Shown here piece by piece: positions 1-9,004 of a stretch of DNA of 51,766 nucleotides. Positions within the stretch are counted from its first letter, which is position 1. Every line of letters begins with the position of its first letter. Source of the DNA: Colwellia piezophila ATCC BAA-637 (GTDB lineage Bacteria; Pseudomonadota; Gammaproteobacteria; Enterobacterales; Alteromonadaceae); assembly GCF_000378625.1 (NCBI RefSeq), contig NZ_KB905178.1, forward strand, positions 1 through 51,766. Reading direction: 5' to 3'. The notes under the pieces are model-generated. The model ran no database searches. It saw only the letters and a program-made list of their open reading frames with translations, and had not been told where the DNA came from. Made by a program: the position numbers and the translations under genes.

Positions 1-101
1 CAAATTGACTCAAAAGGTTAATTTATAAACTGTTGATAAAAACGCGGCGTTATTTAGATTCGACGACTAAAAAAACATCAAATTGACTCAAAAGGTTAAT
101 T
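1..101. repeat. 23-bp direct repeat upstream of the sensor kinase
   Basis: A 23-bp sequence beginning CAAATTGACTCAAAAGG occurs at 1-23 and again, identically, at 79-101, so the period is 78 bp. The bases after each copy are also loosely alike (TTATTTAGATT against TTATATAGATT), which suggests an old tandem duplication. In one frame both copies read QIDSKG followed by TAA, so the block could be the duplicated end of a gene lying left of the window. It could equally be a paired regulatory site for the kinase gene at 144. The sequence does not decide between these. Confidence 0.6.
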
Positions 102-143
102 GATTACTTGTTAATTAAAATACCGTTTTATATAGATTAGAGA

Positions 144-1571
144 ATGACCACATTGAGCCAAAACCTTAGTACTAATCAGACTACCAACGTAAGCCTAGAA
201 CGCCGCTTAAGCTGGCTTATTATCGCCAGCTTATTACCAACCTTAGTGCTGTTTATTGCCATGGGTTTAGCGTTTGATTTTAACTGGCTCGGTTGGTCAA
301 CAGTGGGTTTTCTGCTTGTCATCATTTACACCTGTTTAGTGATAACACTCTACCGGTTGGTTATCACGCCTTTCTATAGTTTAACCAGCTTAACAGAAGC
401 ATTAAAAATGGAAGATTATAGCCTTAGAGCTAAGTCCCCATTTAGCCAAGGCATAGTAGCGAAATTATTCAATGAGCTATCTAGCTTGAGTCAAAGCTTA
501 CAAGTAAGTAAAAGCCGCTATGACCAACAAATGTTTTTACTTTATGGCTTAATTGAGCAGCTAGAATCACCGGTATTAATTTTAGATAAAAACGATAAAT
601 TACAACATGCCAACCCAGCGGTAAGCCAATTATTTTCAGTGCCTTGGCAGACATTAAAACAAAGTCCTGCGCAAAAATTAGGATTGATAAAAATTGATGG
701 TTTTTGGGGCTTCGATGAAAGTAACCCTCTGAATATGGGAAAAAAATGGCAAATAAGGCAAAGTGAATACAAAGAAAACAACAATAATTACCAATTATTA
801 ATGCTCAATAATATTAGCCAAGAGTTGCAAAAAAATGAGCAGCAAGCATGGCAAAATATTATCCGCATTCTTAACCATGAAGTACGTAACTCGTTAACGC
901 CTATTTCAGCACTGAGCCAAAATTTGTTAGAAATGCCAGATCTCACGCCAGCTCAGTGTCAGCAAGCGATTAAAATTATTGATAACCGCAGTAATAATCT
1001 CTTGGCCTTTATTGATAGTTATTCAGATTTAGCCAAATTGCCTTTACCCAATTATCAGCAATTCGATTTAGCAGAGTTGCTAAATGGCATTGCAAATTTA
1101 GTGCAACAGGTAACCATTAACCTATCTAAGCCATTAATGATAAAGGCGGATAAAGGCCAGCTTGAACAAGTGTTACTGAACCTAATAAAAAATGGCAAAG
1201 AAGCACAGCTTTCAACAGGTACAGCAAAAGGTAAGGCTACAAATGAACCAGGAATAGACACCTTAGAAAAGCCTATTGAAGTGAAGGTTTTTAAATCCGC
1301 ACAACAAGTGGTTATTAAGGTACTAGATCAAGGTTGTGGGATCGCTAATACTGCCAATTTATTTGTGCCTTTTTATACTACAAAAGAAACCGGCTCAGGT
1401 ATTGGTTTAGCGTTAAGTAGACAAATAATAGCAAACCATCAGGGGGAATTAACACTGACTAACCGCACTGACTTAGCTAACATAACTGACAGGGATGGCA
1501 TAGCTGTTGCTACCGGTGCAGTTGCTACAATAACCTTACCTTTGCTCACCAATACCACTGTTCGGTCTTAA
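144..1571 (+). CDS. NtrY-like membrane sensor histidine kinase
   Basis: The 475-residue product is a sensor kinase that would phosphorylate a response regulator. Two membrane segments lie near residues 24-44 and 50-73, followed by a HAMP-like linker and a PAS-like segment near 140-220. The phosphoacceptor is His245 in the H-box HEVRNSLTPI, followed by the N-box (LNLIKNGKEA) and the G boxes DQGCGI and GIGLALSR. The H-box form with NSLTP is typical of NtrY-type kinases that work with sigma-54-activating regulators. It closely resembles the kinase at 27354-28778, which does sit directly behind such a regulator. The partner here is probably just left of the window. The ATG at 144 is used; no strong ribosome site is visible. 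Kinase identity is secure, the signal is unknown. Confidence 0.9.
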   Translation: MTTLSQNLSTNQTTNVSLERRLSWLIIASLLPTLVLFIAMGLAFDFNWLGWSTVGFLLVIIYTCLVITLYRLVITPFYSLTSLTEALKMEDYSLRAKSPFSQGIVAKLFNELSSLSQSLQVSKSRYDQQMFLLYGLIEQLESPVLILDKNDKLQHANPAVSQLFSVPWQTLKQSPAQKLGLIKIDGFWGFDESNPLNMGKKWQIRQSEYKENNNNYQLLMLNNISQELQKNEQQAWQNIIRILNHEVRNSLTPISALSQNLLEMPDLTPAQCQQAIKIIDNRSNNLLAFIDSYSDLAKLPLPNYQQFDLAELLNGIANLVQQVTINLSKPLMIKADKGQLEQVLLNLIKNGKEAQLSTGTAKGKATNEPGIDTLEKPIEVKVFKSAQQVVIKVLDQGCGIANTANLFVPFYTTKETGSGIGLALSRQIIANHQGELTLTNRTDLANITDRDGIAVATGAVATITLPLLTNTTVRS

Positions 1572-1609
1572 AAAGTTGTTTAAGCTAGTCCTACCGAGGG
1601 AGATATTTA

Positions 1610-1933
1610 TACCAAGTTGATTAAGTTCTTTCCCACTCAGCGAGAGTTAAAGGGTTTAGAGGCCAGGCATTGATTGAAGAGAATGGTTATTCAGGAGAAT
1701 AAGCTCCTGCATTCTCTAAGAAGCTACATCCATGTAGCGTCCTTGTCAAAATCAATAACGCCGCATATGAACCCTTTCCCTTTTATTAGATATTCGCCCT
1801 ATGGGAGCTTACTCAATGACCACTAACATCGTTAAATTTATGTGGTTTAGAATGACTAGACCTAAACAAATTTGCCTTATTATTGAACATTGAGTACAGC
1901 TCTGAGTTGGGAAGAAATTTAATCAAATTGGTA
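1610..1933. repeat. Inverted-repeat (MITE-like) element, copy A, 324 bp
   Basis: The element begins TACCAAGTTGATTAA and ends with the near-complement TTTAATCAAATTGGTA. The imperfect terminal inverted repeat extends about 35 bp. TTA flanks it on both sides (1607-1609 and 1934-1936), as expected of a 3-bp target duplication. It has no coding capacity. The interior (GGCATTGATTGAAGA, then TCAAAATCAATAACG) matches the copy at 32050-32312. It accounts for nearly all of the 1572-2017 gap between the kinase and the LysR gene. It is probably a non-autonomous element moved by a transposase encoded elsewhere. Confidence 0.8.
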
Positions 1934-2017
1934 TTAGGTATGCTCAAAGGACTAAAGTGCTCTGCTATCTTGATGCGGCTATTAACAGCTAGGCTACAGC
2001 GTTAAGAAGCCCCGAGA

Positions 2018-2884
2018 TTATCGCAACTGCTCAGCCAAGTAGTCTACCAACAGTCTTATTTTGGGTGATAAATGGCGATTTTGCGGATACACCGCCCATA
2101 TTCCTTCATCCGGTGCACGATAATTATCTAACAAGGTAATCAATTTCCCACTTTGTATATATTGCTCAACATAATAATCAGGTAACTGCACTATGCCTAG
2201 GCCCTTCAGTGCCGCATCAGTTAGGCTGTAACCACTGTTATATCGTAATCGACCGGTTACCCGGATACTCTTTTCCCTGCCTGAATCTCTAAAGTGCCAA
2301 TGGTCTGAAGTTCCCAGTAGACAACTGTGTTTATTCAGCTCTGAAATAGAATGCGGTATACCATGTTGCTCTACATAGTGCGGCGAAGCACAAACATAGT
2401 TTGCTCTGCTACCCAGTTTTTTGGCCATCATGGTAGAGTCACCCAACTTACCAAGGCGAATAGCTAAGTCATAACCTTCTTCAACGATGTCAATTTGACG
2501 GTTGCTTAAATAAGCAGAGACTTCCACATCGCTATATTGTTTGATGAAATTATTCACTAAAGGCAGTATTTGTTTCTCGCCATAAGTTACTGGCGCGGTT
2601 AACTTGATTTTACCTTGAGGTTTAGATTGTAAATTGGTAATAGCACGCTCAGCAGCATCTAGGCCGTCGAGTACGCTGCGACAGTGTTGATAAAAAATAC
2701 GCCCCTCTTCCGTTAACGATACTTTACGCGTTGTTCGATAAAATAATTTGATATTAAGGCGTTGTTCTAACGCACTTATCTGACGACTAACTTGGGCTGT
2801 AGATATTGCCATTTTTTTTGAAGCTAGCGTAAAGCTCTCATTTTCAGCAACATAAACAAATTCGCTGATGCCATCCCACTGCAT
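2018..2884 (-). CDS. LysR-family transcriptional regulator, divergent from frmA
   Basis: The 288-residue product has the standard LysR layout. The N-terminal winged helix-turn-helix (about residues 1-60) includes SFTLASKKMAISTAQVSRQI and the following linker KLFYRTTRKVSLTEEG. The substrate-binding domain follows (about 90-288) and contains the familiar DLAIRLG and GLGIVQLPDYYV stretches. It resembles the PA2479/YhjC-like branch. The ATG at 2884 is preceded by AGGT. The gene is divergent from frmA-frmB, so it plausibly controls formaldehyde or S-nitrosoglutathione metabolism, but that is inferred from position only. The family is certain; the effector is unknown. Confidence 0.9.
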   Translation of the reverse strand: MQWDGISEFVYVAENESFTLASKKMAISTAQVSRQISALEQRLNIKLFYRTTRKVSLTEEGRIFYQHCRSVLDGLDAAERAITNLQSKPQGKIKLTAPVTYGEKQILPLVNNFIKQYSDVEVSAYLSNRQIDIVEEGYDLAIRLGKLGDSTMMAKKLGSRANYVCASPHYVEQHGIPHSISELNKHSCLLGTSDHWHFRDSGREKSIRVTGRLRYNSGYSLTDAALKGLGIVQLPDYYVEQYIQSGKLITLLDNYRAPDEGIWAVYPQNRHLSPKIRLLVDYLAEQLR

Positions 2885-3121
2885 GATTATTACCTATATG
2901 TACAAGTGATTTACCAAATTATCATATTATCATTTAGTTAGAAATAACTATAATAAGCTCCACCGCAAACCGTGCTGTGACTTAGCCAATAACAGCTTAT
3001 CATTTTTTATTATTACACCTGTGTAAAAGTGAATTACTTATTGAAGGTATTATCACGGTTAAATAAAAAGAGTAGACTAGCTTCATAAGTAACAAGTCAG
3101 TCTACAATCTAAACACAATTA
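2885..3121. other. Intergenic regulatory region between the LysR gene and frmA
   Basis: This non-coding stretch separates the divergent LysR gene from copy B of the inverted-repeat element and frmA. The only structure I can point to is an inverted repeat, GTAGACT at 3072-3078 and AGTCTAC at 3099-3105 with a 20-bp spacer, which might be a regulator site. No -35/-10 pair is clear enough to call. Confidence 0.35.
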
Positions 3122-3277
3122 TACCAGTTTCATTAAGTTTGTGATCTTGTTGTGCATAGGAAAAATAAACCAGGGCAAGGCGCTCGATTAAGCAATAGCT
3201 AGCTATTGGGATTGAGAGCAACGCTGACATGGCGTATTTTACCCCCACAAGTGAGCAATAATTTATTGAAGTTGGTA
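3122..3277. repeat. Inverted-repeat (MITE-like) element, copy B, 156 bp
   Basis: The ends are TACCAGTTTCATTAAG and TTTATTGAAGTTGGTA, which pair imperfectly. The flanks are TTA at 3119-3121 and 3278-3280. The interior differs from copies A and C and holds a perfect 16-bp palindrome, CAATAGCTAGCTATTG, at 3193-3208. The right end is 33 bp before the frmA start, so the element lies within or against the frmA promoter region. The ends and the TTA flanks place it in the same family as the copies at 1610 and 32050. Confidence 0.7.
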
Positions 3278-3310
3278 TTAAATATTAATCCATTGCAAGT
3301 GAGAATAACT

Positions 3311-4441
3311 ATGTCAGATAAATTTATTAAATCAAAAGCCGCTATTGCTTGGGGCCCAAACCAACCTTTATCTATCGAAGAAATCGATGTTATGTTACCG
3401 CGCAAAGGTGAAGTATTAGTTAAAGTTATTGCTTCTGGCGTATGTCATACCGATGCATTTACCTTGTCGGGTGATGATCCAGAAGGCATTTTCCCGGTTA
3501 TTTTAGGTCACGAGGGTGGCGGTATAGTTGAGCAAATAGGTGAAGGTGTTACTAGCGTTCAAGTGGGCGACCATGTTATTCCCTTATACACACCGGAATG
3601 TGGCGAATGTAAGTTCTGTTTATCCGGCAAAACTAACTTATGTCAAAAAATTCGTGAAACACAAGGTAAAGGTTTAATGCCTGACGGCACCACGCGCTTT
3701 TATAAAGATGGTCAACCGATTTTCCATTATATGGGCTGTTCAACGTTCTCTGAATACACTGTCTTACCAGAAATCTCTTTAGCGAAAGTAAATAAAACAG
3801 CGCCGCTAGAAGAAGTTTGTTTATTAGGTTGTGGTGTTACTACCGGTATGGGCGCAGTGATGAACACTGCTAAGGTTGAAGAGGGTGCAACAGTCGCTAT
3901 CTTTGGTTTAGGCGGTATTGGTTTATCAGCGGTTATTGGCGCAACCATGGCAAAAGCATCACGTATTATTGCTATCGATATTAATGAAAGTAAGTTTGAG
4001 TTAGCTAAAAAGCTTGGCGCAACAGACTTTATCAATCCAAAAGATTACGACCAGCCAATTCAAGACGTTATTGTTGAATTAACGGATGGCGGTGTTGATT
4101 ACTCATTTGAGTGTGTTGGTAACGTAAACCTAATGCGCTCTGCATTAGAGTGTTGTCATAAAGGTTGGGGTGAATCAATTGTTATTGGTGTTGCTGGCGC
4201 AGGACAAGAAATATCAACCCGTCCGTTCCAATTAGTGACTGGTCGTGTATGGCGTGGCTCAGCATTCGGTGGGGTTAAAGGCCGTACTGAGTTGCCAGAT
4301 TACGTAGAGCGTTACTTAGCGGGTGAATTCAAGCTAGATCACTTTATTACCCACACTATGGGCCTTGAAGATATTAATAAAGCGTTTGAGCTGATGCATA
4401 AAGGCGAAAGTATTCGTAGTGTTATTCACTTCGATAAGTAA
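3311..4441 (+). CDS. frmA: S-(hydroxymethyl)glutathione dehydrogenase / class III alcohol dehydrogenase
   Basis: The enzyme oxidises S-hydroxymethylglutathione (formaldehyde bound to glutathione) to S-formylglutathione with NAD, and also reduces S-nitrosoglutathione. The 376-residue product has the catalytic zinc site (GVCHTDAFTLSG, GHEGGG), the structural zinc cluster of four cysteines (CGECKFCLSGKTNLC) and the nucleotide-binding FGLGGIGLSAV. The frame is open upstream to 3206, but that extension is encoded mostly by inverted-repeat element copy B. The conserved N-terminus starts at MSDKFIKSKAAIAWGP, so I place the start at 3311. The next gene, at 4577, completes the pathway, and the divergent LysR gene may regulate both. 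Identity is very secure. Confidence 0.97.
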   Translation: MSDKFIKSKAAIAWGPNQPLSIEEIDVMLPRKGEVLVKVIASGVCHTDAFTLSGDDPEGIFPVILGHEGGGIVEQIGEGVTSVQVGDHVIPLYTPECGECKFCLSGKTNLCQKIRETQGKGLMPDGTTRFYKDGQPIFHYMGCSTFSEYTVLPEISLAKVNKTAPLEEVCLLGCGVTTGMGAVMNTAKVEEGATVAIFGLGGIGLSAVIGATMAKASRIIAIDINESKFELAKKLGATDFINPKDYDQPIQDVIVELTDGGVDYSFECVGNVNLMRSALECCHKGWGESIVIGVAGAGQEISTRPFQLVTGRVWRGSAFGGVKGRTELPDYVERYLAGEFKLDHFITHTMGLEDINKAFELMHKGESIRSVIHFDK

Positions 4442-4576
4442 CATTTGATAATTTGACCCTTGCTAATTTTACCGTTGATAAATAATTACAAACTATTAGC
4501 ACAACATCAGTACACCCTTTAAATAAGTAGTGAGTTAGTCCTAAAACACCTAGGGCTAACGTTTAGGATCTTTACC

Positions 4577-5428
4577 ATGACAATTGACCATTCCATTGAA
4601 AATCTAAGTGTGAACAAACATTTTGGCGGCTGGCACAAACAATATAGCCATCAGTCTAAAACATTAAATTGCACCATGCGATTTGCTATTTACTTGCCAC
4701 CACAAGTATCAAGCGGGGCAAAAGTTCCGGTACTATATTGGCTATCTGGCCTAACCTGTACCGATGAAAATGTCATGCAAAAGTCTGGCATACAACGTAT
4801 TGCTGCGGAATTAGGTATTGCTATTGTTGCCCCTGATACTAGCCCTCGTGGTGAAGGCGTTGCTGATGATGAGGGTTATGATTTAGGTCAGGGCGCTGGG
4901 TTTTATGTGAATGCCACACAAGCACCGTGGAATCGTCATTACCATATGTACGATTATGTGGTTAATGAGTTGCCTCAAATAATCGAAGCGGCGTTTCCGG
5001 TGTCAGATAAACGCGCCATTAGCGGACACTCAATGGGCGGACATGGTGCTTTAACCATAGCGATGTTAAATCCTGAACGTTATAGCTCAATGTCGGCGTT
5101 TAGCCCAATTTGCAACCCCATAAACTCGCCTTGGGGGAAAAAAGCGTTTACCACTTATTTGGGTAAAAACAAAACTACTTGGCACAACCACGATGCAAGT
5201 ATGTTGATGCAACAAGCAAGACACTTTATTCCGGCCAAAGTTGACCAAGGTGGCGCTGATGATTTTCTAACGGAGCAATTAAAACCCGAATCGTTAGAGG
5301 CCGCAGCAAAAGCCAATAACTATCCGCTAGAGTTAGCTATTCATGAAGGCTATGACCACAGTTACTACTTTATCTCGTCATTTATTGAAGAGCATTTACG
5401 CTTTCATGCCAAGCATCTAAATAAGTAA
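4577..5428 (+). CDS. frmB: S-formylglutathione hydrolase
   Basis: This esterase hydrolyses S-formylglutathione to formate and glutathione, the second step after FrmA. The 283-residue length is normal for the family. Visible motifs are the oxyanion-side YWLSGLTCTDENVMQKSG, the nucleophile elbow GHSMGGHGAL, and a C-terminal GYDHSYYFISSFIEEH that supplies the catalytic His. The start ATG at 4577 has AGGA about 9 bases upstream. It lies 135 bp after frmA on the same strand and probably shares its regulation. The gene is also called fghA. An 8-bp-arm hairpin follows at 5447. Confidence 0.96.
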   Translation: MTIDHSIENLSVNKHFGGWHKQYSHQSKTLNCTMRFAIYLPPQVSSGAKVPVLYWLSGLTCTDENVMQKSGIQRIAAELGIAIVAPDTSPRGEGVADDEGYDLGQGAGFYVNATQAPWNRHYHMYDYVVNELPQIIEAAFPVSDKRAISGHSMGGHGALTIAMLNPERYSSMSAFSPICNPINSPWGKKAFTTYLGKNKTTWHNHDASMLMQQARHFIPAKVDQGGADDFLTEQLKPESLEAAAKANNYPLELAIHEGYDHSYYFISSFIEEHLRFHAKHLNK

Positions 5429-5446
5429 CGTCTTCTTTATCGAGAT

Positions 5447-5481
5447 GCGGAAGGTTTGTGAACCTATCTATTTCCTTCCGC
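5447..5481 (+). terminator. Possible hairpin terminator after frmB
   Basis: GCGGAAGG at 5447-5454 pairs with CCTTCCGC at 5474-5481 across a 19-base loop, starting 19 bp after the frmB stop. There is no T-tract, so it may end transcription weakly or only protect the mRNA end. Confidence 0.35.
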
Positions 5482-6144
5482 TTAGCGTACAAAGAACTAA
5501 ACCGCTCCCCGCGGTAATGGTGCTCTTGGCAAGCTCCAGATTCAATTCAAACATTATAATTTTTTTCTAATCTAAGCCTGCAGGCATGTCGCCTCACCTT
5601 AGATTGGAGAATACCTCATGAACATCAGTCCGTGCTTCTCAGCTTATCGCAAAGCTCCACGATCTCCGGTGAAGTATTTAGTACCCGTATTTTCTTTATC
5701 GCTAAAATATTTGATGAGATATCCATTGTTTTACCTCAGAGTATTGCTCTGGTGAGCGACTAAGTAGAGCTAAATTGGCTTGCACTTGAAGTTGTAGGTC
5801 CATTAGCTTTAACGTTGACGGGTATTTTGTCGAATATATCGACGGTATTACCTAATGAGAAAATAAGTATTTTCGCTATCTCGACTTTCGATACCAACTA
5901 TATTCTTGTAAAATAATCATTCATCAATCAAGTAATTACAGCGCTGCGGGATAATCAATATCTGGTAATATAGAGCTAAAGCATAATTTAATCTGCTTAT
6001 AAACCAGATTAAATTATTCAAAACTAGAAACGCTATCGATAGGTAGCGAACATAAATATTTAAAACACAATGTATACTCTGCTCCCATTAAGGACAAATT
6101 CATGACCGGTTTTACTTGATTGCAACAGACAGTATTGAGTGATT
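5482..6144. other. Gene-free stretch with a nested palindrome
   Basis: No convincing gene is visible here. AATCTAAG (5569-5576) pairs with CTTAGATT (5598-5605) around the palindrome GCCTGCAGGC (5576-5585), forming a small cruciform-like repeat. A 33-codon minus-strand frame (5702-5803, beginning MDLQLQVQANLALL) has protein-like composition but no ribosome site. It could be a relic. The rest shows nothing I can name. Confidence 0.4.
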
Positions 6145-7398
6145 TTATATATAGTAAATGGAGGTTCCAAGTTCTTTTTTAGCTTCATACATTGCTTCAT
6201 CTGCCAATTGTATTAATGTGTGGGCATCTCCATTGTTATTTAAATACACAGAAACCCCAATACTAGCTTTTACAGGTATTAAATATTTTTGAACTTTAAA
6301 AGGTGAATTGAATTCTTCTTGTAATTTATCAGCCATTATTTTTATAGATGAACGATCTTTAACACCACTTATTACTACAAGAAACTCATCCCCCCCCATA
6401 CGAGTAACAATATCTGATTTTCTAATACAATGTTTTAATCTATTTGCTGTACCGACTAAAATTTCATCTCCAACACTATGACCATGTGAATCATTAATAA
6501 GCTTAAAATGATCAAGGTCAATAAAGAAAAATCCGATCAATGTGTTTTTTAACTTTGACTTTTTAAATAGTTTTTCTAATTTATTTTCAAGTATTCTTCT
6601 GTTAGGAAGTTTAGTCAATGGGTCTAAATTAGCTAATTCCAATGCTGCTATTTCTTTTTGTTTGCGTCTTGAAATATCTCTTACAATTGCCAGCAAATAA
6701 CCTGTCTGATTATATTCAATGAAACTAATGCTCGCTTCAATGGGTAATTTAGTGCCATCTTTTCTTGTATGTGTGGATTCAAGAACAATGTTTCCTGAAC
6801 ACTTGATCAGTTTACTATGTTCATTCCACTTACCTTCTATATCGAATTTCGAATTAAAATCTGAAACTGATAGCTTGAGTAATTCATCTTTGGAATAACC
6901 TAGTCTTTTATGGGCCAACTGATTACAATTTAAAATGTGGCCATACTCGGGTTCAACAACATAAATTGCGTCATTCGATTTATTAACTAAATGATTGAGT
7001 AGAATTTCCGCCGCATCTGACTTTTTGATAGTTGTTAAATCTATTAATTGTGAAATATACCTTTTTATCAATTTGTCATTGTCAGCTTGTGCAACAATAT
7101 TTAATTGCACAAAAATAGTGTGTCCTAATTTATGTTTATATCTTTTTTCCACTTGAATGGGTTCAAATGGGTTCTGAGCCAATTTTTTTCTTATAGCTTC
7201 ATTAATATGAATATCGTCAAGGTGTGTAATAGTGACTTTATTAGCATATATTTCGTCACCTTCATAACCAAGCATTCTTTTAAGTGCAGGATTAACATAT
7301 TCAAGTTTTCCACTAGGAAAAGATAAGGCAATTGGAACAGGGGTAATTTCAAATAAACGATAGATAGACTTTTCTAAGAGGAGGCCATTTTCCTTCAT
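6145..7398 (-). CDS. PAS-PAS-GGDEF diguanylate cyclase
   Basis: The protein is predicted to make cyclic di-GMP. From the ATG at 7398 it is 417 residues: PAS near 8-120, a second PAS near 135-250 (its end marked by IVRDISRRK), then the GGDEF domain with DPLTKLPNRR, RKSD (residues 326-329, the inhibitory product-binding RxxD site) and an intact MGGDEF at 334-339. The frame is open to 7629, but residues upstream of MKENGLLLEK look non-conserved and basic, so I prefer 7398; AAAGG lies about 14 bases before it. No membrane segment is visible from this start, so it should be cytoplasmic. The glycine codons of GGDEF sit in a run of eight G, which is unusual. The gene stands alone in an AT-rich, gene-poor stretch, possibly acquired. 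Confidence 0.88.
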   Translation of the reverse strand: MKENGLLLEKSIYRLFEITPVPIALSFPSGKLEYVNPALKRMLGYEGDEIYANKVTITHLDDIHINEAIRKKLAQNPFEPIQVEKRYKHKLGHTIFVQLNIVAQADNDKLIKRYISQLIDLTTIKKSDAAEILLNHLVNKSNDAIYVVEPEYGHILNCNQLAHKRLGYSKDELLKLSVSDFNSKFDIEGKWNEHSKLIKCSGNIVLESTHTRKDGTKLPIEASISFIEYNQTGYLLAIVRDISRRKQKEIAALELANLDPLTKLPNRRILENKLEKLFKKSKLKNTLIGFFFIDLDHFKLINDSHGHSVGDEILVGTANRLKHCIRKSDIVTRMGGDEFLVVISGVKDRSSIKIMADKLQEEFNSPFKVQKYLIPVKASIGVSVYLNNNGDAHTLIQLADEAMYEAKKELGTSIYYI

Positions 7399-8478
7399 TA
7401 CTACGCATACCTTTTCTTTAACAAAGCTCCTCCGTGAGCAATACGAATAAATCCTTATAAATGATTGTAAATGATTATAGACTATCTTTTTTAATTTATA
7501 GGATAGCAGTTGTTGTATTCTCCACCATATGATCGAGTGCTCTATATTTCTAGATAACCTGTTCAGGCGTAGTGTCCTGTCGGCCAAAAATAAAAGTTTA
7601 ACAACTGTTCTATATTTTATTATCATCAATGCTTCTCTACATCAGTCAGGGTTACTCCAAATTAAAATTCTGACCCTCATTTTATAAATCTCTGATTTGA
7701 TCGGTCAAACAAATATGAGCTTTGAGCGATACTGCAGTTTATTTCATATAAAAAACTGTACTGTGACAACGAAAATGAGGGAATACAACTTTTGATGTGT
7801 TAAATTTGAAGAGAGAATATGTAAATTACTTAATTATCGAATTATCGAATTATCGATGTTATATACCCATAACCATTCAAAATGCATGTTTCAGAGTGCT
7901 TAAGGCATTTTAATTCAAGGCGCTGTGATGAAATATTGGTTGTTCCCTTATAAATCACAGCTACGATGACGTGATGTTGCTCAAACGCTCCTTCGATGGG
8001 TTTTACATATTCGAGCAAAGGGCACTTAATCCTTTGCTATAGCAGCTACATAGCCGACTACCGACTCATAGAGCTAATATTAAAAATGACATCATTTCAC
8101 TGCCGACAGGGCCCTCAGCTAGCCGGAAAAATGCGGATATAGCCTATAGTTTCCAATATCATATAAGCCTTAATTATTAGATGGTTGGATACTCCCTAAC
8201 GATAATCACCCTTTATCGAATAAAGAATTTCGAGCAGTTTTTATACTCTTCCGTAAAGAAATTTTATTTTTATCGCTGCTATTGACCCTTAACAAGCCCC
8301 AAGCTTTAAAAAACAATGCTCATCTGCCTACAAATTTGATGAAATAGTTAGTTCAGCTATTACTCCTTGAAGACAAAATCCATCAATTAAAATCACACTC
8401 AATCAGGGGGGCTTAGGAATATGAAAGCTATTTTTATTACCACTCCGCCACTACTCTTTCCGCATTGCCAACCTAAAA
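7399..8478. other. Gene-poor intergenic stretch with repeats
   Basis: No gene is supported between the diguanylate cyclase and the BlaI-type gene. Near 7832-7858 there are three successive copies of an ATTATCGA-type 9-mer. At 7922-7929 and 7954-7961, GCTGTGAT pairs with ATCACAGC around a 24-base loop, inside a segment (about 7866-8040) that resembles the interior of the dispersed palindromic elements (AAGGCGCTGTGATGAA). Its outer ends could not be fixed. Confidence 0.4.
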
Positions 8479-8541
8479 ACTAATTAATTAGTTGATAAAT
8501 AATTAATCCGCGGCTATAGTATTTGAAACTAACGAATTAGT
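8479..8541 (+). promoter_or_regulatory. Promoter of the BlaI-M56 operon with two matching operator dyads
   Basis: TTGATA (8492-8497), a 17-bp spacer and TATAGT (8515-8520) form a good sigma-70 promoter. Two dyads of the form ACTAA-N4-TTAGT flank it: the perfect palindrome ACTAATTAATTAGT at 8479-8492, abutting the -35, and ACTAACGAATTAGT at 8528-8541, just after the -10. A strong ribosome site (AGGAAGGG) precedes the ATG at 8552. This arrangement is what an autoregulated BlaI-type dimeric repressor would need. Confidence 0.75.
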
Positions 8542-8551
8542 AGGAAGGGAT

Positions 8552-8932
8552 ATGGCTCGTAAAAAATCAACTCAACTCACGGATAGTGAACAAAGCATTA
8601 TGGAAATTCTTTGGCAGAAGCAGCAAGCCTCGGTGCGAGAAATAGCCGATATACTCAGCGAAAAAAAAACCACCGCTTACACCACAGTACAAACCATGTG
8701 TAAAATTTTAGCGGACAAAGGTTACGCCGACTTTCATAAAGAAGGTAAGGCTTTTATTTATACCCCAAAAATAACGCAGAAAGATGCCCGAAAAGGTGCT
8801 CTGACTTCTTTGCTTAATAAGTTTTTTGGTGGTTCGCCAGAAGTACTGGCGCAACATTTAATGGAAGAAACAGATATTGAATTAGATGATTTAGCGGCAT
8901 TGCAAAAACAAATTGATCGCGCCGACGATTAG
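8552..8932 (+). CDS. BlaI/MecI/CopY-family transcriptional repressor
   Basis: The 126-residue product has the full length and layout of BlaI/MecI. The N-terminal winged helix includes LTDSEQSIMEILWQKQQASV, REIADILSEKKTTAYTTVQTM and the wing KEGKAFIYTPKI. The short C-terminal dimerisation segment contains LNKFFGGSPEVLAQHLMEE. In characterised systems such a dimer represses its own operon until the partner M56 membrane peptidase triggers its cleavage. The partner gene follows after 72 bp. The two dyads at 8479-8541 are the likely operators. No beta-lactamase gene is adjacent, so the regulated output is not obvious. Confidence 0.93.
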   Translation: MARKKSTQLTDSEQSIMEILWQKQQASVREIADILSEKKTTAYTTVQTMCKILADKGYADFHKEGKAFIYTPKITQKDARKGALTSLLNKFFGGSPEVLAQHLMEETDIELDDLAALQKQIDRADD

Positions 8933-9004
8933 CTGCACGGCGACTTTTCACTGTAGATAAAAATAGAAAGTAAAGATAGAAAATAAAAGATAAAGGTATT
9001 TCAC

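Noticed and set aside
5702..5803. 33-codon minus-strand frame beginning MDLQLQVQ
   Set aside because: It has protein-like composition but no ribosome site; too short to support as a gene.
7399..7629. N-terminal extension of the diguanylate cyclase frame
   Set aside because: The added residues are basic and unstructured without conserved features; the start at 7398 fits the PAS boundary better.
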